A stretch of 36,835 nt of DNA from Campylobacter sp. (GCA_022775765.1 JALFKC010000061.1:1-36835), one strand, 5' to 3'. Positions 8,040 through 18,668 are shown, counted from the first letter of the stretch. Translations and numbers: made by a program. The notes: generated from the letters alone by a model not told the origin.

Positions 8040-8801
8040 TTAAGCTTGACTTAAAATTTCAACTTTATTATCCCAAACAGCAACGCAGTGCTCGTAGTGG
8101 CTTGTTCTAAGTCCATCCTCACTAGTTACTGCCCAGCCATCTTTTGCGACAATTGGCTTACCGCTTTTTTGACAAATCATCGGTTCAATGCAAAATACCA
8201 TTCCATTTTTTATCTTTGGACCAGCTTTTGGATTGTGTCCTTCTAAATAGTTTGGAATCTCTGGTTCTTCGTGCGGTTTTTTGCCTATACCGTGTCCACA
8301 AAATCCCCTAAGTGGCACAAATCCGCGTTCCAAAATAAACTGCTCGATCGCGTAGCTTAACTCTTTAAAGTGCATACCAACTTTGATACTTTGTATGCCA
8401 TAATAAAGTGCGTCTTTGCTGCAAGCTATTAACGCTTCATCTTGTTTTGAAATCTCACCAACTGGGTAAGTTCTAGCACTATCACCATAGTAGCCATTTA
8501 ATCTCACACCAAAATCCACACTTACTATATCGCCATCTTTTATAATTGTTTTGTTTGGAATGCCGTGAATTACGACTTCGTTTAGGCTTATGCAAGCTGC
8601 ATTTGGAAAGTCATAAAGGCCTTTAAACGCTGGCGTTGCACCATCAAAACTAAGTATCATATCTTCGCAAAATTTATCAATTTCAAGCAAACTAAGGCCT
8701 GGCTTGATGAAGCTATGAAGCTCATCAAGCACTTTGGCTGTAATTTTGTTTGCAACTCTTATACCATCTATATCTTTTTTTTGTTTAAGAGTTATTGCCA
8801 T
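8040..8801 (-). CDS. map: Methionine aminopeptidase, type I
   Basis: A 253-residue enzyme that removes the N-terminal methionine from nascent proteins. The five metal ligands of the pita-bread fold are visible: Asp in VSVDFGVRLNGYYGDSART (two), His in GHGIGKKPHEEP, Glu in FCIEPMI, and Glu in TSEDGLRTSHYEH. The length fits the short bacterial form without an SH3/zinc extension. It follows secY after 1 bp and is the last gene of the S10-spc operon here; infA, its usual neighbour, is 2.4 kb further on. Confidence 0.95.
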   Translation of the reverse strand: MAITLKQKKDIDGIRVANKITAKVLDELHSFIKPGLSLLEIDKFCEDMILSFDGATPAFKGLYDFPNAACISLNEVVIHGIPNKTIIKDGDIVSVDFGVRLNGYYGDSARTYPVGEISKQDEALIACSKDALYYGIQSIKVGMHFKELSYAIEQFILERGFVPLRGFCGHGIGKKPHEEPEIPNYLEGHNPKAGPKIKNGMVFCIEPMICQKSGKPIVAKDGWAVTSEDGLRTSHYEHCVAVWDNKVEILSQA

Positions 8802-8802
8802 T

Positions 8803-10065
8803 TTATAAACCTACTGACCCTAAAGTCTCATATCTATCCATATATCTTTGAGCTTCGATTTTTCTCATAGTATCAAGTGCAACTGAAACCACAATAAGCA
8901 CCGAAGTTCCACCAAACGCAAACGGCACGCCTGCAAATTTGGCTAATATCCAAGGAATTGTTGAGATAAGCCCTAAATAGATTGAACCCCAAAAAGTAAG
9001 CCTGCCGGCTACATCATTTAAAAATGTCGCTGTGCTTTCTCCCGGTCTAACGCCTGGGATAAATCCACCTTGCTTTTTTAGATTTTCGCTAATATCTTTT
9101 GCATTAAACGCGATTGAAGCGTAAAAATAGGCAAAAAACACAACCAAAAGAAAGGTTAAAAGGTTAAAAGCGTATCCATTTGGACTTAAAAAGTCATTTA
9201 CTTTTTGAAGATATGGATTTGTGCTAGCTTGGAAAATAGTTGCTGGAAACATCAAAATCGCACTAGCAAAAATAGGCGGAATTACACCACTTAAATTTAC
9301 CTTAATAGGGATATAATTCATTATCCTTTTGCTCTGATTTTGCATTAAAACTTTTCTTGAGTAAGAGATAGGAATTCTTCTCTCACCAAGCTCTACAAAT
9401 ATAACAAATATAATGGTAGCTATAATTATCAAAAAGATAAATAACGCCGCTATGAAGTTTAATTCACCAATACTGATATTTGTAAAAGTATTGTAAATTC
9501 CACTAGGTATTCCGCTTACAATTCCTGCAAAGATTATAAGGCTAATACCATTTCCTATACCTTTTTGAGTGATTTGCTCACCTATCCACATAAGAAGCAT
9601 AGTTCCTGCAAGCATAGAAAAACAAGCTATCAAAATGAATAAATTTGTATTTATCATAATAGCACTTTCACCAACCCCACCTGTCATATTGCTAAGTCCC
9701 ATACTAACGCCAATGGCCTGCACGAGAGTTATAAAAACAGTAGTAACGCGGATGATTTGCATATATTTTTGCATACCATCTCGCTCTTTTTTGAGTTGTT
9801 TTAAATTTGCAAAAGTTGCAGATAAAAGCTCCATTATGATCGAAGCGGTGATGTAGGGCATAATCCCAAGAGAGATTATACTAAGCCTCTCAGCTGCCCC
9901 ACCGCTAAACATATTAAACATTCCAAACGCATTTGAGCTATTCTCGTCAAAAAATGCCTTGATAACATCGACATTGACGCCTGGAACGGGCACATAAGCC
10001 AAAAGTCTATAAGCAAGCAAAAACCCAAGTGTTACTAAGATTTTGTTGCGTAGTGAATTATTCAT
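8803..10065 (-). CDS. secY: Protein translocase subunit SecY
   Basis: A 420-residue channel of the Sec translocon with ten membrane helices. Recognised by NKILVTLGFLLAYRLLAYVPVPGV at the N-terminus (helix 1), the plug-region sequence SGGAAERLSIISLGIMPYI, and QKGIGNGISLIIFAGI. The cytosolic loop GERRIPISY and the C-terminal VSVALDTMRKIEAQ are also present. Its ATG overlaps the rplO stop by one base. Confidence 0.96.
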   Translation of the reverse strand: MNNSLRNKILVTLGFLLAYRLLAYVPVPGVNVDVIKAFFDENSSNAFGMFNMFSGGAAERLSIISLGIMPYITASIIMELLSATFANLKQLKKERDGMQKYMQIIRVTTVFITLVQAIGVSMGLSNMTGGVGESAIMINTNLFILIACFSMLAGTMLLMWIGEQITQKGIGNGISLIIFAGIVSGIPSGIYNTFTNISIGELNFIAALFIFLIIIATIIFVIFVELGERRIPISYSRKVLMQNQSKRIMNYIPIKVNLSGVIPPIFASAILMFPATIFQASTNPYLQKVNDFLSPNGYAFNLLTFLLVVFFAYFYASIAFNAKDISENLKKQGGFIPGVRPGESTATFLNDVAGRLTFWGSIYLGLISTIPWILAKFAGVPFAFGGTSVLIVVSVALDTMRKIEAQRYMDRYETLGSVGL

Positions 10066-10466
10066 TATTTTAATCCACTAACGCTTATATTTTCATCTTT
10101 GATTTTAGGGGCTAGATCTTTTGCACCAGCTCCTATGATTTTGACTTTTTTAACACTATTTGAGAATTTATGCACTGTTTTTAAACTATCAAGTGTGATC
10201 TCATCAAGCTCAGCAATAGCTGGAGCTTTTTGTAAATTTATAGCGTAAGGTTTAACAAATTTAGAGATAAACCCTACTTTTGGTAGTCTTCTTTGAAGTG
10301 GTTGTTGGCCACCCTCAAAGCCTCTTTTTTCGTTATAACCAGTTCTTGCAGTTTGACCTTTGCCACCTTTTGTAGCTGTCTTACCCCAGCCACTTCCTTG
10401 ACCACGCCCTATTCTTTTTTTGCTATGAGTTGAGCCTTGTGCTTTTTGTAAATTTTCTAATCCCAT
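10065..10466 (-). CDS. rplO: 50S ribosomal protein L15
   Basis: A 133-residue L15, late-assembly 23S rRNA protein. The glycine-rich basic N-terminus (KKRIGRGQGSGWGKTATKGG, GFEGGQQPLQRRLPK) is diagnostic. It follows rpsE by only 3 bp: rpmD (L30), which lies here in many bacteria, is absent, as I recall for epsilonproteobacteria. Confidence 0.95.
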   Translation of the reverse strand: MGLENLQKAQGSTHSKKRIGRGQGSGWGKTATKGGKGQTARTGYNEKRGFEGGQQPLQRRLPKVGFISKFVKPYAINLQKAPAIAELDEITLDSLKTVHKFSNSVKKVKIIGAGAKDLAPKIKDENISVSGLK

Positions 10467-10469
10467 ACC

Positions 10470-10913
10470 TTATCCTTTTAGTTTGCTAAGAGCTTTCATA
10501 GTCGCTCTTACAACATTTGCTGAGTTGTTTGAACCAAGAGATTTAGTAAGTATGTCTTGGATTCCTGCTAACTCAAGCACAGGTCTTGTTGAACCACCTG
10601 CGATAACGCCGGTTCCTTCGCTAGCTGGTTTTAAAAGTATCCTACTAGCGTTGTATTTAATCTCAATATCGTGTGGAATAGTCGAACCACTCATCTTAAC
10701 TTCTATGATATTTTTGAATGCGTCATCAACTGCTTTTTTGATAGCATCAGGAACTTCTTTACTTTTTCCAAAGCCATATCCTACAAGCCCTTTTCTGTTG
10801 CCAATAACTACAAGTGCTGTAAATCTAAATCTTCTACCGCCTTTTACGACCTTTGTAACTCTGCCTATATTGACGATTACTTCTTCGAATTCTTCTCTAT
10901 TGTATTTTTCCAT
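10470..10913 (-). CDS. rpsE: 30S ribosomal protein S5
   Basis: S5 acts in decoding accuracy and the mRNA entry channel. I choose the ATG at 10913 ([12 protein letters not shown], 147 residues) over an upstream in-frame ATG at 10946 because AAAAGGA lies 7 nt before it, the length fits campylobacter S5, and the longer form would run further into rplR. The double-stranded RNA-binding domain ([19 protein letters not shown]) and [15 protein letters not shown] are clear. Confidence 0.95.
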   Translation of the reverse strand: MEKYNREEFEEVIVNIGRVTKVVKGGRRFRFTALVVIGNRKGLVGYGFGKSKEVPDAIKKAVDDAFKNIIEVKMSGSTIPHDIEIKYNASRILLKPASEGTGVIAGGSTRPVLELAGIQDILTKSLGSNNSANVVRATMKALSKLKG

Positions 10914-10929
10914 AATCATTCCTTTTAGG

Positions 10930-11286
10930 TTATAGCTTGATGCCATTTTCTCTTAAAGCATCAGCAAAAGCAGCAACTACACCGTGGTATAGATAACCGT
11001 TTCTATCAAATACAACTTCAGCGATACCTTTTTCGTTTAACTTAGCTGCGAAATCTTTTGCTAAAGCTGCAGCACCTTCTTTGTTTGATTTAATTCCAAG
11101 TTTTACACCACTACTCGCACAAATTGTAACACCATTAACATCATCAATTGCTTGAACGAATAAATTTCTATTTGATTTAAAAATAGAAACTCTTGGATTT
11201 GCTACACACCCTGAAATTTGAGATCTAATTTTTCTTTTTCTTTTTGCTCTTAAAGCAAGTTTTTTCTTTAATATATTTGATGTCAT
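10930..11286 (-). CDS. rplR: 50S ribosomal protein L18
   Basis: A 118-residue L18 that binds 5S rRNA with L5. Basic N-terminus ([12 protein letters not shown]), core [18 protein letters not shown], and the C-terminal [23 protein letters not shown] are typical. It starts 9 bp after rplF. Confidence 0.96.
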   Translation of the reverse strand: MTSNILKKKLALRAKRKRKIRSQISGCVANPRVSIFKSNRNLFVQAIDDVNGVTICASSGVKLGIKSNKEGAAALAKDFAAKLNEKGIAEVVFDRNGYLYHGVVAAFADALRENGIKL

Positions 11287-11295
11287 ACTCTATCC

Positions 11296-11832
11296 TTATT
11301 TCTTAGATGTTTTACCGGCTTTGCGGATGATACGCTCATCAACATACTTAACTCCTTTGCCTTTATATGGCTCAGGTGGTCTAAACTCTCTTAAATTCGC
11401 AGCAACTTGACCAACTACTTGTTTATCAGGGCCTGCAACTGTAATTATGTTTTTCTCAACTGTAATATTAACATTTTCAGGAATTTCATAGTTAATCGGA
11501 TGTGAAAACCCTAAATTTAACTCCAAAACTTTACCTTTAACAGCAGCTCTATAACCAACTCCATTAACCTCAAGTTGTTTTTTAAAACCATCGGTTAAAC
11601 CTACTATAACATTATGTGCTAATGCCCTATAAGTTCCCCAATATGCTTTACTCTGTCTATCTTCGCCTTTTGGTGCAAAAACCAAATGAGCATCTTCAAG
11701 ACTAACACTTACATGACCTTTTGTATCAAGCTCTCTAACAAGATTGCCTTTTTTAAACTTGATAACACTACTATCTAAACTTACATCCACGCCGTTTGGT
11801 ATGGATATAGGTTGTTTTCCTATTCTTGACAT
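11296..11832 (-). CDS. rplF: 50S ribosomal protein L6
   Basis: A 178-residue L6 located near the factor-binding site. It starts [15 protein letters not shown] and ends with the conserved [17 protein letters not shown] and a basic tail. An 84-bp gap separates it from rpsH, by far the largest gap inside the 22-gene operon. I see no strong hairpin or promoter in that gap. Confidence 0.96.
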   Translation of the reverse strand: MSRIGKQPISIPNGVDVSLDSSVIKFKKGNLVRELDTKGHVSVSLEDAHLVFAPKGEDRQSKAYWGTYRALAHNVIVGLTDGFKKQLEVNGVGYRAAVKGKVLELNLGFSHPINYEIPENVNITVEKNIITVAGPDKQVVGQVAANLREFRPPEPYKGKGVKYVDERIIRKAGKTSKK

Positions 11833-11916
11833 TATTTTCCTTTTTACTTGTCTAGGGTATGTCTACTTTTAAGAATGGATACCACAATACCATAAAAAGC
11901 AGAGCTGACTCATTTA

Positions 11917-12312
11917 TCACCAAATGGTGCAAACAACTTCACCGCCAATACCAGCTTTACTCGCTTCCATACCGCTCATAACACCTTTGCTGGTAGATAC
12001 TATAACTGTTCCATAGCCATTTTTAAATCTTCTAATCTCATCTTTACCTTGATAAATTCTTCTACCTGGTTTTGAGATTCTTTTGATTTCGTTAATGACG
12101 CTTGCACCTTTTTCATCGTATTTTAAAACAACATTGATGAATTTTTTGTTGTTTTCTTCTACGATATTAAAACTCTCTATATAGCCTTTTTCTTCCAAAA
12201 TTCTCAAAGTCGCCTCAACAACTTTTGAGTGAAGAAGTTGAGTTGTTTCGAGTTTTCTAAGGCTTGCATTTCTAATACGAGTTAGTCCATCAGACATTAT
12301 ATCACTTAACAT
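11917..12312 (-). CDS. rpsH: 30S ribosomal protein S8
   Basis: A 131-residue S8, primary 16S rRNA binder and, in E. coli, repressor of the spc operon. It shows [14 protein letters not shown] at the start and the conserved C-terminal [19 protein letters not shown], ending in CTIW. It starts 9 bp after rpsZ. Confidence 0.96.
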   Translation of the reverse strand: MLSDIMSDGLTRIRNASLRKLETTQLLHSKVVEATLRILEEKGYIESFNIVEENNKKFINVVLKYDEKGASVINEIKRISKPGRRIYQGKDEIRRFKNGYGTVIVSTSKGVMSGMEASKAGIGGEVVCTIW

Positions 12313-12321
12313 AACTTCCCC

Positions 12322-12507
12322 TTACCAGCTTGATTTCTTTAGGCCTGGGATAAGTCCCTCATTAGCCATTTTTCTAAGGCAAACCCTGCAAAGCCCAAAA
12401 TCTCTATAAACTGATTTTGGTCTTCCACAAATTTGGCATCTTGTATATGCACGCGAGCTAAATTTTGCTTTGCGATTTGCTTTAGCTATCATTGATTTTT
12501 TTGCCAT
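12322..12507 (-). CDS. rpsZ: 30S ribosomal protein S14, zinc-ribbon type
   Basis: 61 residues from the ATG at 12507 ([13 protein letters not shown]), the normal size of the short S14; an in-frame upstream ATG at 12537 lies inside rplE and would add ten unlikely residues. Cys24, Cys27, Cys40 and Cys43 (RCQICG, LCRVCL) form the zinc site. GGAAAATAATG supplies the ribosome-binding site at the rplE stop. Confidence 0.95.
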   Translation of the reverse strand: MAKKSMIAKANRKAKFSSRAYTRCQICGRPKSVYRDFGLCRVCLRKMANEGLIPGLKKSSW

Positions 12508-12508
12508 A

Positions 12509-13054
12509 TTATTTTCCTTTTGCAAAAGGTACGCCATATAACTCTAAAAGCCTAAATGCCTCTTTATCGCTATTTGTCGTAGTAACGATAGTTATATTCA
12601 TACCGTGAGTTTTTAAAATTTTATCATACTCAACTTCTGGGAACATTAGCTGTTCATCAAGACCAAAATTATAATTTCCTCTGCCATCAAATCCTGTTCT
12701 TGGAAGGCCACGGAAATCTTTAACTCTTGGCAAGGCTACGCTTATAAGCTTATCTAAAAATACAAGCATATTCTCTTTTCTTAATGTAACTTTTATACCA
12801 ACAGGAAATCCCTCTCTAACCTTAAAGCCTGCGACTGATTTTTTAGCATTAACGCTTAGTGCTTTTTGACCAGCTATCAATGAGATGGTATCCACCATAT
12901 TTTGCAATACTTTTTGGTCTTTTGCACTCTCTCCAGCTCCAACACTTATCACAATTTTATCAAGTGCTGGAATAAGCATAGGATTTTTGATGTCAAATTC
13001 ATCTTTTAAAGCCGGTCTTATATTCTCAGTGTATCTAGCTTGTAGTCTATTCAT
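12509..13054 (-). CDS. rplE: 50S ribosomal protein L5
   Basis: A 181-residue L5 that binds 5S rRNA and contacts the P-site tRNA. Diagnostic segments are [38 protein letters not shown] and [20 protein letters not shown]. It is 3 bp after rplX. Confidence 0.96.
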   Translation of the reverse strand: MNRLQARYTENIRPALKDEFDIKNPMLIPALDKIVISVGAGESAKDQKVLQNMVDTISLIAGQKALSVNAKKSVAGFKVREGFPVGIKVTLRKENMLVFLDKLISVALPRVKDFRGLPRTGFDGRGNYNFGLDEQLMFPEVEYDKILKTHGMNITIVTTTNSDKEAFRLLELYGVPFAKGK

Positions 13055-13057
13055 ATC

Positions 13058-13291
13058 TTACTCCTCAACCTTTGCTACATTTGAGATATGTATCGGCATC
13101 TCTTTGTTTGTAAAGCCACCTTGTGGATTATCTTGGGTTGGTTTTACAGCCTTTTTAGCTACATTGCAATCCTCAACAATCACTTGAGACTTTTTAGGAA
13201 ATACAGCCTTTACAATGCCTGTTTTGCCCTTATCATCTCCTGCGATGATTTTGACCTCATCGCCCTTTTTTATCTTAAATTTAACCGCCAT
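13058..13291 (-). CDS. rplX: 50S ribosomal protein L24
   Basis: A 77-residue L24, one of two assembly-initiator proteins of the 50S subunit. The KOW motif [18 protein letters not shown] is at residues 10-27, followed by [10 protein letters not shown]. It is shorter than E. coli L24 (about 104), which seems usual for campylobacters. TAATG overlap with rplN. Confidence 0.94.
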   Translation of the reverse strand: MAVKFKIKKGDEVKIIAGDDKGKTGIVKAVFPKKSQVIVEDCNVAKKAVKPTQDNPQGGFTNKEMPIHISNVAKVEE

Positions 13292-13659
13292 TATAATACC
13301 TCCGGAGCAAGCGAGACGATTTTCATAAATCCGCTATATCTTACTTCTCTACCAACTGGTCCAAATATACGAGTTCCAACTGGCTCTTTTTTGCTATCAA
13401 GCACAACTGCTGCATTATCATCAAATCTGATTAATGAGCCATTGCCCCTGTGAATCTCTTTTTTGGTTCTAACAACGACAGCTTTTACAACTTGTCCTCT
13501 TTTGATTTTTCCATTTGGAAGAGCTTTTTTAACTGAGCAAACTATAATATCACCAACTGTTGCATATCTTCTTTTGCTACCGCCAAGCACTTTTATGCAC
13601 ATTAGCTCTTTTGCACCACTATTGTCAGCAACCGCAAGTCTAGTAAAACTTTGTATCAT
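13291..13659 (-). CDS. rplN: 50S ribosomal protein L14
   Basis: A 122-residue L14, which forms an intersubunit bridge. [20 protein letters not shown] and [17 protein letters not shown] are highly conserved. It shares one base with the rpsQ stop codon. Confidence 0.97.
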   Translation of the reverse strand: MIQSFTRLAVADNSGAKELMCIKVLGGSKRRYATVGDIIVCSVKKALPNGKIKRGQVVKAVVVRTKKEIHRGNGSLIRFDDNAAVVLDSKKEPVGTRIFGPVGREVRYSGFMKIVSLAPEVL

Positions 13660-13910
13660 TACTCAACTCCTGTTTTCAAAATTGCTTTTAAGCGGAAAGA
13701 TTTTCTAGCACTTAGTGGTCTGCATCCTACAGCTAAAACTGTGTCACCTACATTTGCTATATTTTTCTCATCGTGAATAAGATATTTTTTAAATTTCTTA
13801 ACAAATTTTCTATATCTTGGGTGCATAACTCTTCTTTCAACCAATACTGTGATTGTTTTATCTCCCGCTTTTTTAACTACGACACCGTGAATTTCTTTTG
13901 CTTGTGCCAT
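13659..13910 (-). CDS. rpsQ: 30S ribosomal protein S17
   Basis: 83 residues from the ATG at 13910 ([19 protein letters not shown]); a longer frame from 13931 would overlap rpmC and lacks support, while AAAGGGG lies just before 13910. The OB-fold core [19 protein letters not shown] and [14 protein letters not shown] identify it. Confidence 0.95.
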   Translation of the reverse strand: MAQAKEIHGVVVKKAGDKTITVLVERRVMHPRYRKFVKKFKKYLIHDEKNIANVGDTVLAVGCRPLSARKSFRLKAILKTGVE

Positions 13911-13911
13911 T

Positions 13912-14103
13912 TTACGCCCCTTTACCTGCATTGATAGCAGTATTTATTCTTGCAATATCTTTTCTAACTTCTTTGATCTCGCCAGTATTTCTTAACTGCA
14001 TAGTTTTTAGCTGACGCCTAAGATTAAAAAGCTGAACTTTTTTCTCTTTTAGTAGTGAGTTTAACTCATCTAAGCTTTTATCTTTTATATCAGTATAGTT
14101 CAT
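13912..14103 (-). CDS. rpmC: 50S ribosomal protein L29
   Basis: 63 residues ([10 protein letters not shown]...), two long helices, located at the tunnel exit where it docks SRP and trigger factor. I prefer the ATG at 14103, with AAGGGA 8 nt upstream, over the GTG at 14109. Its start lies inside the end of rplP (14-bp overlap), suggesting translational coupling. [19 protein letters not shown] is the conserved core. Confidence 0.94.
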   Translation of the reverse strand: MNYTDIKDKSLDELNSLLKEKKVQLFNLRRQLKTMQLRNTGEIKEVRKDIARINTAINAGKGA

Positions 14104-14515
14104 TTTCACTTTCCCTTGTCACAATTTTTGTTTTAAATGGTAACTTGTGAATAGAAAGAGTTAGAGCTTCTCTTGCTAATTCTTCATCTGCACCGGTCAT
14201 CTCAAATATAATCCTACCTGGTTTTATATTCATAACCCACTCTTCAACTCCTGCTTTACCTTTACCCATACGCACTTGAAGTGGTTTTTTGGTAAGTGGT
14301 TTATCAGGAAAAACTGTAATCCAAACTTTTGCTTGTCTATTAACGCGTCTTGTCATCGCAATACGAGCAGCTTCTATTTGGCGTGAGTTGATTCTACCAG
14401 CTTCCACAGCTTTTAAGCCGATGTCACCATAACTAAGGCTAGTTCCCCTGGTTGCATAACCACGGTTTCTGCCCTTCATCATTTTACGATATTTAGTTCT
14501 TTTTGGCATCAACAT
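14090..14515 (-). CDS. rplP: 50S ribosomal protein L16
   Basis: A 141-residue L16, needed for A-site architecture. [17 protein letters not shown] at the N-terminus, [17 protein letters not shown] and [17 protein letters not shown] are diagnostic. The start MLMPKR gives the length I recall for Campylobacter; a start two codons later is possible. Confidence 0.95.
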   Translation of the reverse strand: MLMPKRTKYRKMMKGRNRGYATRGTSLSYGDIGLKAVEAGRINSRQIEAARIAMTRRVNRQAKVWITVFPDKPLTKKPLQVRMGKGKAGVEEWVMNIKPGRIIFEMTGADEELAREALTLSIHKLPFKTKIVTRESENELY

Positions 14516-14517
14516 AA

Positions 14518-15213
14518 TTATCTACTCCTTCTTTGTCTGCGAGATTTTTTTGGAGCCTCTTCAGTTTTTTCGGCTTGAATTCCTTTTTGCAAAACTTCAC
14601 CTTTAAATATCCACACCTTAACACCTATATTTCCATAAGTAGTGTGAGCTTCAGCAAAACCATAATCAATCTTTGCTCTTAATGTGTGAAGTGGAACTCT
14701 ACCCTCAAGATACCACTCAGTTCTTGCCATTTCAGCACCACCAAGTCTTCCTGCAACTGAAATTTTTATACCTTTTGCACCAGCTTTTTGTGCATTTTGT
14801 ATAACCTTTTTCATCGCTCTTCTAAAAGCAACTCTGCGTTCTAACTGCATAGCAACATTTTCCGCTGCAAGTTGGGCTGAGCTACCTGATTTTCTCTCTT
14901 CTTTGATGTTGATTGTTATATCTTTACCAACCAATTTAACAACTTCATTTCTTAAATTCTCAACTTCGCTACCTTTTTTGCCTATGATAATACCAGGTCT
15001 TGCAGCTACTATGGTTACGCGAATCTTTTTAGCTGTTCTTTCAACTATGATTTGGCTAACACCTGCGTAGTAAAGTTTGTTTTTAAGAAATTTTCTTATC
15101 TTATAATCTTCTTTAATATTTTCAGGAAGAACTTCTTTTGATGGAAACCATCTTGATTCCCAATTTCTATTGATACCAAGTCTCAAACCGATTGGATTTA
15201 CTTTTTGTCCCAT
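14518..15213 (-). CDS. rpsC: 30S ribosomal protein S3
   Basis: A 231-residue S3 at the mRNA entry tunnel. It starts [18 protein letters not shown], has the KH domain with the GxxG loop ([12 protein letters not shown]), and the C-terminal domain with [20 protein letters not shown]. The basic tail RRQRRSR ends it. rplV lies 1 bp upstream. Confidence 0.97.
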   Translation of the reverse strand: MGQKVNPIGLRLGINRNWESRWFPSKEVLPENIKEDYKIRKFLKNKLYYAGVSQIIVERTAKKIRVTIVAARPGIIIGKKGSEVENLRNEVVKLVGKDITINIKEERKSGSSAQLAAENVAMQLERRVAFRRAMKKVIQNAQKAGAKGIKISVAGRLGGAEMARTEWYLEGRVPLHTLRAKIDYGFAEAHTTYGNIGVKVWIFKGEVLQKGIQAEKTEEAPKKSRRQRRSR

Positions 15214-15214
15214 C

Positions 15215-15547
15215 TTACGCTTCCTTCTTTGTTGGTTTAGCTACTTCAACTAATATATGTGAAGTTGGTTTTCTAATCCTGCTTGCACTTCCCCTAGCTC
15301 TAGGTCTAAATCTTTTTAGCACAGGACCTGCATCTACTCTGCAACTTTTTACTATCACCTCTTCTGGTTCATAGCCACCATTTGCAACTGCACTTGAGAT
15401 AGCGTTTGCTACATATTTTGCACCGCGATTTGGCATAAAACTAAGACTAGCAAGTGCAAGTTCAGCATTCATACCTTGGATTTCATCTGCTATGAGTCTT
15501 GTTTTTGTAGGTGATAATCTTACAAATTTAATTATTGCTTTACTCAT
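15215..15547 (-). CDS. rplV: 50S ribosomal protein L22
   Basis: A 110-residue L22 whose hairpin lines the exit tunnel (macrolide region). The tunnel hairpin [19 protein letters not shown] is near residues 79-97, and [16 protein letters not shown] is at the N-terminus. It is 9 bp after rpsS. Confidence 0.96.
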   Translation of the reverse strand: MSKAIIKFVRLSPTKTRLIADEIQGMNAELALASLSFMPNRGAKYVANAISSAVANGGYEPEEVIVKSCRVDAGPVLKRFRPRARGSASRIRKPTSHILVEVAKPTKKEA

Positions 15548-15556
15548 TATCTACCC

Positions 15557-15838
15557 TTATTTACCTATTTTCTTTTGCACAGAACCTCTGTGACCTTTGA
15601 AGGTTCTAGTCGGTGCAAATTCACCCAATTTATACCCTATGTGGTGTTCTGTTACATACACAGGTATAAAACTTTTTCCGTTATGAACATTAAATGTAAG
15701 CCCTATCATTTCAGGAACTATTGTGCTTCTTCTAGACCAAGTTTTGATAGGTTTATTGTCATTAGCTTTTTTTGCTGCCAATGTTTTTTTCATTACATGA
15801 TCATCAACAAAAGGACCTTTTTTAAGCGATCTAGCCAT
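15557..15838 (-). CDS. rpsS: 30S ribosomal protein S19
   Basis: A 93-residue S19 of the 30S head. [29 protein letters not shown] and [16 protein letters not shown] are near-invariant. Its start overlaps the last base of rplB. Confidence 0.97.
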   Translation of the reverse strand: MARSLKKGPFVDDHVMKKTLAAKKANDNKPIKTWSRRSTIVPEMIGLTFNVHNGKSFIPVYVTEHHIGYKLGEFAPTRTFKGHRGSVQKKIGK

Positions 15839-16668
15839 TATTTACCTTTCCTTCTTGATATTATAAGCTTATCACTAGCTTTTTTACGGCGAGTTTTAGC
15901 ACCTTTAGTTGGTTTGCCCCATGGTGTAACAGGGTGACGACCTGAGTTTTTCTTGCCTTCACCACCACCGTGTGGGTGATCTACTGGGTTCATAGCACTA
16001 CCTCTTGTTTGAGGGCGAATTCCCCTATGGCGATTTCTACCAGCTTTTCCTATAACTACATTTGCCCACTCTTCATTGCCAACAACACCTATTGTTGCCA
16101 TGCACTCTGCTAGAACTCTTCTCATCTCACCGCTTGGAAGTCTAAGTATTACATATTTTTCTTCCTTGCCAACAAGTTGAGCGTATCCACCAGCTGAGCG
16201 AGCCATTTGAGCACCTTTGCCCGGTTTTAACTCGATATTGTGCAAAATTGTTCCAACTGGAATGCTTTTTAGCTTCATAGCGTTACCAACTTTGATATCA
16301 AGCCCACTCTCAGCAGAAGCTACTATGTCGCCAACTTTTAATCCGCTTGGATGGATAATATATCTTTTTTCACCATCAGCATATGATAAAAGTGCAATTT
16401 TGCAGTTTCTATTTGGGTCATATTCAACCGCTTCAACTTTAGCAGGAATGCCAAATTTCTTTCTTTTAAAATCAATAATTCTATAGAGTTTTTTAGCCCC
16501 AGCTTCTTTATGACGGCTTGTAATTCTACCATTGTGATTTCTACCAGCAGTGGCAGGAATTTTTACAAGCAAACTTCTAACACTTGCTTTGGCTGTGATA
16601 TCTTCACTGCTAAGACCAGTCATAAATCTTCTGCTTGGAGTATATGGTTTATATGTTTTTATTGACAT
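15838..16668 (-). CDS. rplB: 50S ribosomal protein L2
   Basis: A 276-residue L2, required for subunit association and peptidyl-transferase activity. The C-terminal [17 protein letters not shown] contains the conserved functional histidine. [20 protein letters not shown] is the N-terminal RNA-binding part. 1 bp from rplW. Confidence 0.97.
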   Translation of the reverse strand: MSIKTYKPYTPSRRFMTGLSSEDITAKASVRSLLVKIPATAGRNHNGRITSRHKEAGAKKLYRIIDFKRKKFGIPAKVEAVEYDPNRNCKIALLSYADGEKRYIIHPSGLKVGDIVASAESGLDIKVGNAMKLKSIPVGTILHNIELKPGKGAQMARSAGGYAQLVGKEEKYVILRLPSGEMRRVLAECMATIGVVGNEEWANVVIGKAGRNRHRGIRPQTRGSAMNPVDHPHGGGEGKKNSGRHPVTPWGKPTKGAKTRRKKASDKLIISRRKGK

Positions 16669-16669
16669 A

Positions 16670-16951
16670 TTACGCTCCTATATTTTCTAGGCTAACGCCA
16701 TCAGGTAGTTTGACATAGAATTTTTTATAATCTTCTCTAACGCCAACTCTGCCTCTAAATCTCTTAACTTTTCCGTCCATTCTTAGAGAATTTACCCTAA
16801 GTGGAGTTATACCAAAATACTCTTTTAAAATTTGTTTTAGCCTATTTTTGGTCATACTTGGTGATGTTTGTATAACAACCATTCCACCTTCTTGAAGGCC
16901 TAGAGTTTTTTCTGTATAAATAATAGTTTTTATATCTGTTATATCCGCCAT
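16670..16951 (-). CDS. rplW: 50S ribosomal protein L23
   Basis: A 93-residue L23, docking site for SRP and trigger factor at the tunnel exit. The pattern [12 protein letters not shown], then [18 protein letters not shown], then [20 protein letters not shown] is typical. 1-bp gaps on both sides. Confidence 0.94.
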   Translation of the reverse strand: MADITDIKTIIYTEKTLGLQEGGMVVIQTSPSMTKNRLKQILKEYFGITPLRVNSLRMDGKVKRFRGRVGVREDYKKFYVKLPDGVSLENIGA

Positions 16952-16952
16952 C

Positions 16953-17567
16953 TTAGCCCTCTTTTATTATATTTTCTAATGCGTCTTTTTCTATGATAAC
17001 CGCACTATAAACTGCTACTAAATAAGCATTTATCTCACTAGCATCAATCACATAGCAATTTGATAAATTTCTATAAGCAAGTATAGTTTTGCTATCAAGC
17101 TCATTTTTTACAATCAGTGCGTCTCTTACACCTAATTTGGCTACCACGTTAGCTGCGTCTTTGGTTTTGCCTGAAGCTACTGCAAGGCTAGATGCTACCA
17201 AAAGCTTACCATCGTTTGCTTTGTCAGCTAGTGCTCTATCAAGAGCTAGTCTTTTTTGCTTTTTATTGATCTTTTGAGTGTAGTTTCTATCATTTGTTGG
17301 GCCAAACGCAACTGCACCACCTACCCAAACATTAGTTCTAGTTGAACCAGCTCTAGCACCGCCTCTACCTTTTTGACGCCATGGCTTTTTGCCACCACCA
17401 CTTACTTGTGAGCGGCTTTTTGTGTGGGCTGTGTTTGCACGACAAGCAGCAAGATAGCTTTTGACATATAGATATAAGTTGTGCGGATTAACTTCTGCAT
17501 AAGATGCAGGCAAGTCAAGCTCGCTTACTTTTTCTAAATTTTCGTTTAAAACAGTTATTTTACTCAT
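16953..17567 (-). CDS. rplD: 50S ribosomal protein L4
   Basis: A 204-residue L4. The tunnel-reaching loop is [20 protein letters not shown] near residues 55-75. In E. coli L4 represses the S10 operon through the S10 leader; the leader here is only about 50 nt and shows no matching hairpin, so that control is not evident. It overlaps rplC by 4 bp. Confidence 0.95.
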   Translation of the reverse strand: MSKITVLNENLEKVSELDLPASYAEVNPHNLYLYVKSYLAACRANTAHTKSRSQVSGGGKKPWRQKGRGGARAGSTRTNVWVGGAVAFGPTNDRNYTQKINKKQKRLALDRALADKANDGKLLVASSLAVASGKTKDAANVVAKLGVRDALIVKNELDSKTILAYRNLSNCYVIDASEINAYLVAVYSAVIIEKDALENIIKEG

Positions 17568-18142
17568 TTAACTATCCTTACTTTACCCATTGCACCATTA
17601 AATCCTGGAGTGCTTCCTTTTAATACCAAAACACCATTATCCGCATCAAATTTAACAACTTCATTTTTAACAGTAACTTTGTGATTTCCTGTTTGACCAG
17701 CCATTTTCATACCTGGTTGAACGCGTCCTGGCCATTCACAGTTTCCTATTGAACCGTGGCGACGATGAAATCTACTACCGTGGCTTTTTGGACCACCTGC
17801 AAAACCGTGTCTTTTCATAACGCCTTGATAACCTTTACCTTTGGTGTTAAAACTAACTTTTAGAGTTTTAGCCTCATTTAGTGCTGAAACATCTTGGTCA
17901 CCAACTTCGCTATTTGACACTTCTAAAGTTACAAATTTGTTAAACTCGCCACTTAGATTGTATTTTTTTTGTTGTCCTAAAATGGCTTTGTTCTTTGCTT
18001 TTCCTTTTGCATAAGCAACTATGGCCTTACCGTTTTCTCCAACTTCGCAAACTTTTGCATTTATAATTTTAAGTAGCGTTACAGGAGTGCTAACTGTGCC
18101 GATAGTTCTGCTCATGCCTATTTTTTCTACAATATATTCCAT
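17564..18142 (-). CDS. rplC: 50S ribosomal protein L3
   Basis: A 192-residue L3, assembly initiator near the peptidyl-transferase centre. [20 protein letters not shown] and [19 protein letters not shown] are characteristic. It begins 11 bp after rpsJ. Confidence 0.96.
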   Translation of the reverse strand: MEYIVEKIGMSRTIGTVSTPVTLLKIINAKVCEVGENGKAIVAYAKGKAKNKAILGQQKKYNLSGEFNKFVTLEVSNSEVGDQDVSALNEAKTLKVSFNTKGKGYQGVMKRHGFAGGPKSHGSRFHRRHGSIGNCEWPGRVQPGMKMAGQTGNHKVTVKNEVVKFDADNGVLVLKGSTPGFNGAMGKVRIVK

Positions 18143-18153
18143 AACTTTATCCC

Positions 18154-18465
18154 TTATTTGCCCATTGCACGAACTTCGACATTAACCTCAGGGGCTAGGT
18201 CAAGTTTTGTAAGCGAATCAACTGTATCAGGAGTCGCTGCTACGATATCAAGCATACGGGCGTGTATTCTCATCTCAAACTGCTCTCTTGAGTCTTTGTT
18301 AATGTGTGGAGATTTCAAAACTGTGTAGCGTTTGATTTTTGTAGGCATAGGCACTGGGCCACGAACATCTGCGCCTGTTCTTTTGACAGCTTCTACTATT
18401 GCTGCAACTGTGCGATCTAGAACTCTATGGTCATAAGCTTTTAACTTCAACCTAATTCTTTCCAT
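18154..18465 (-). CDS. rpsJ: 30S ribosomal protein S10
   Basis: A 103-residue S10, first gene of the 22-gene operon, also the NusE antitermination partner of Nus[38 protein letters not shown] and [15 protein letters not shown] are diagnostic. AAAGGA lies upstream of the ATG. Confidence 0.97.
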   Translation of the reverse strand: MERIRLKLKAYDHRVLDRTVAAIVEAVKRTGADVRGPVPMPTKIKRYTVLKSPHINKDSREQFEMRIHARMLDIVAATPDTVDSLTKLDLAPEVNVEVRAMGK

Positions 18466-18525
18466 TGTTTTTCCTTTAATAAAGAACTTGTTACAACTCG
18501 TAACCTTTTAAAATAAAAGATTGTG

Positions 18526-18554
18526 ATTATATAGAATTTAAGTTTGAATGTCAA
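18526..18554 (-). promoter_or_regulatory. S10-spc operon promoter, near consensus
   Basis: On the minus strand, TTGACA (18554-18549) and TATAAT (18531-18526) are separated by exactly 17 bp: a perfect sigma-70 pair, unusual in this AT-rich genome type where -35 elements are usually poor. Start near 18519, leader about 53 nt with only a small GTTAC/GTAAC hairpin. Confidence 0.85.
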
Positions 18555-18580
18555 TAATTTAGCGTTTTTGGATGAAATTT

Positions 18581-18619
18581 ATCTCAATTATTTCCTTATT
18601 AAAAGGACATAATTGAGAT
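18581..18619. repeat. Palindrome with CCTT...AAGG core (copy 1)
   Basis: ATCTCAATTAT (18581-18591) pairs with ATAATTGAGAT (18609-18619); inside, TCCTT (18593-18597) pairs with AAGGA (18603-18607). The core TTATTTCCTT plus AAAAGGA recurs 80 bp downstream at 18669-18687. It lies between two divergent promoters and could be a twin operator. Confidence 0.65.
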
Positions 18620-18668
18620 TTAGACTAAATTTAGCCTAGAAATTCTAAAAATCAAAAATTTGAAATTT

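Noticed and set aside
10483-10935. Long plus-strand open frame opposite rpsE
   Set aside because: Shadow frame of a highly conserved ribosomal protein gene; no start signal and no recognisable protein.
11833-11916. The 84-bp gap between rpsH and rplF as a regulatory element
   Set aside because: I found no promoter-like TATAAT and only a 4-bp hairpin; unusually long but not supported as a feature.
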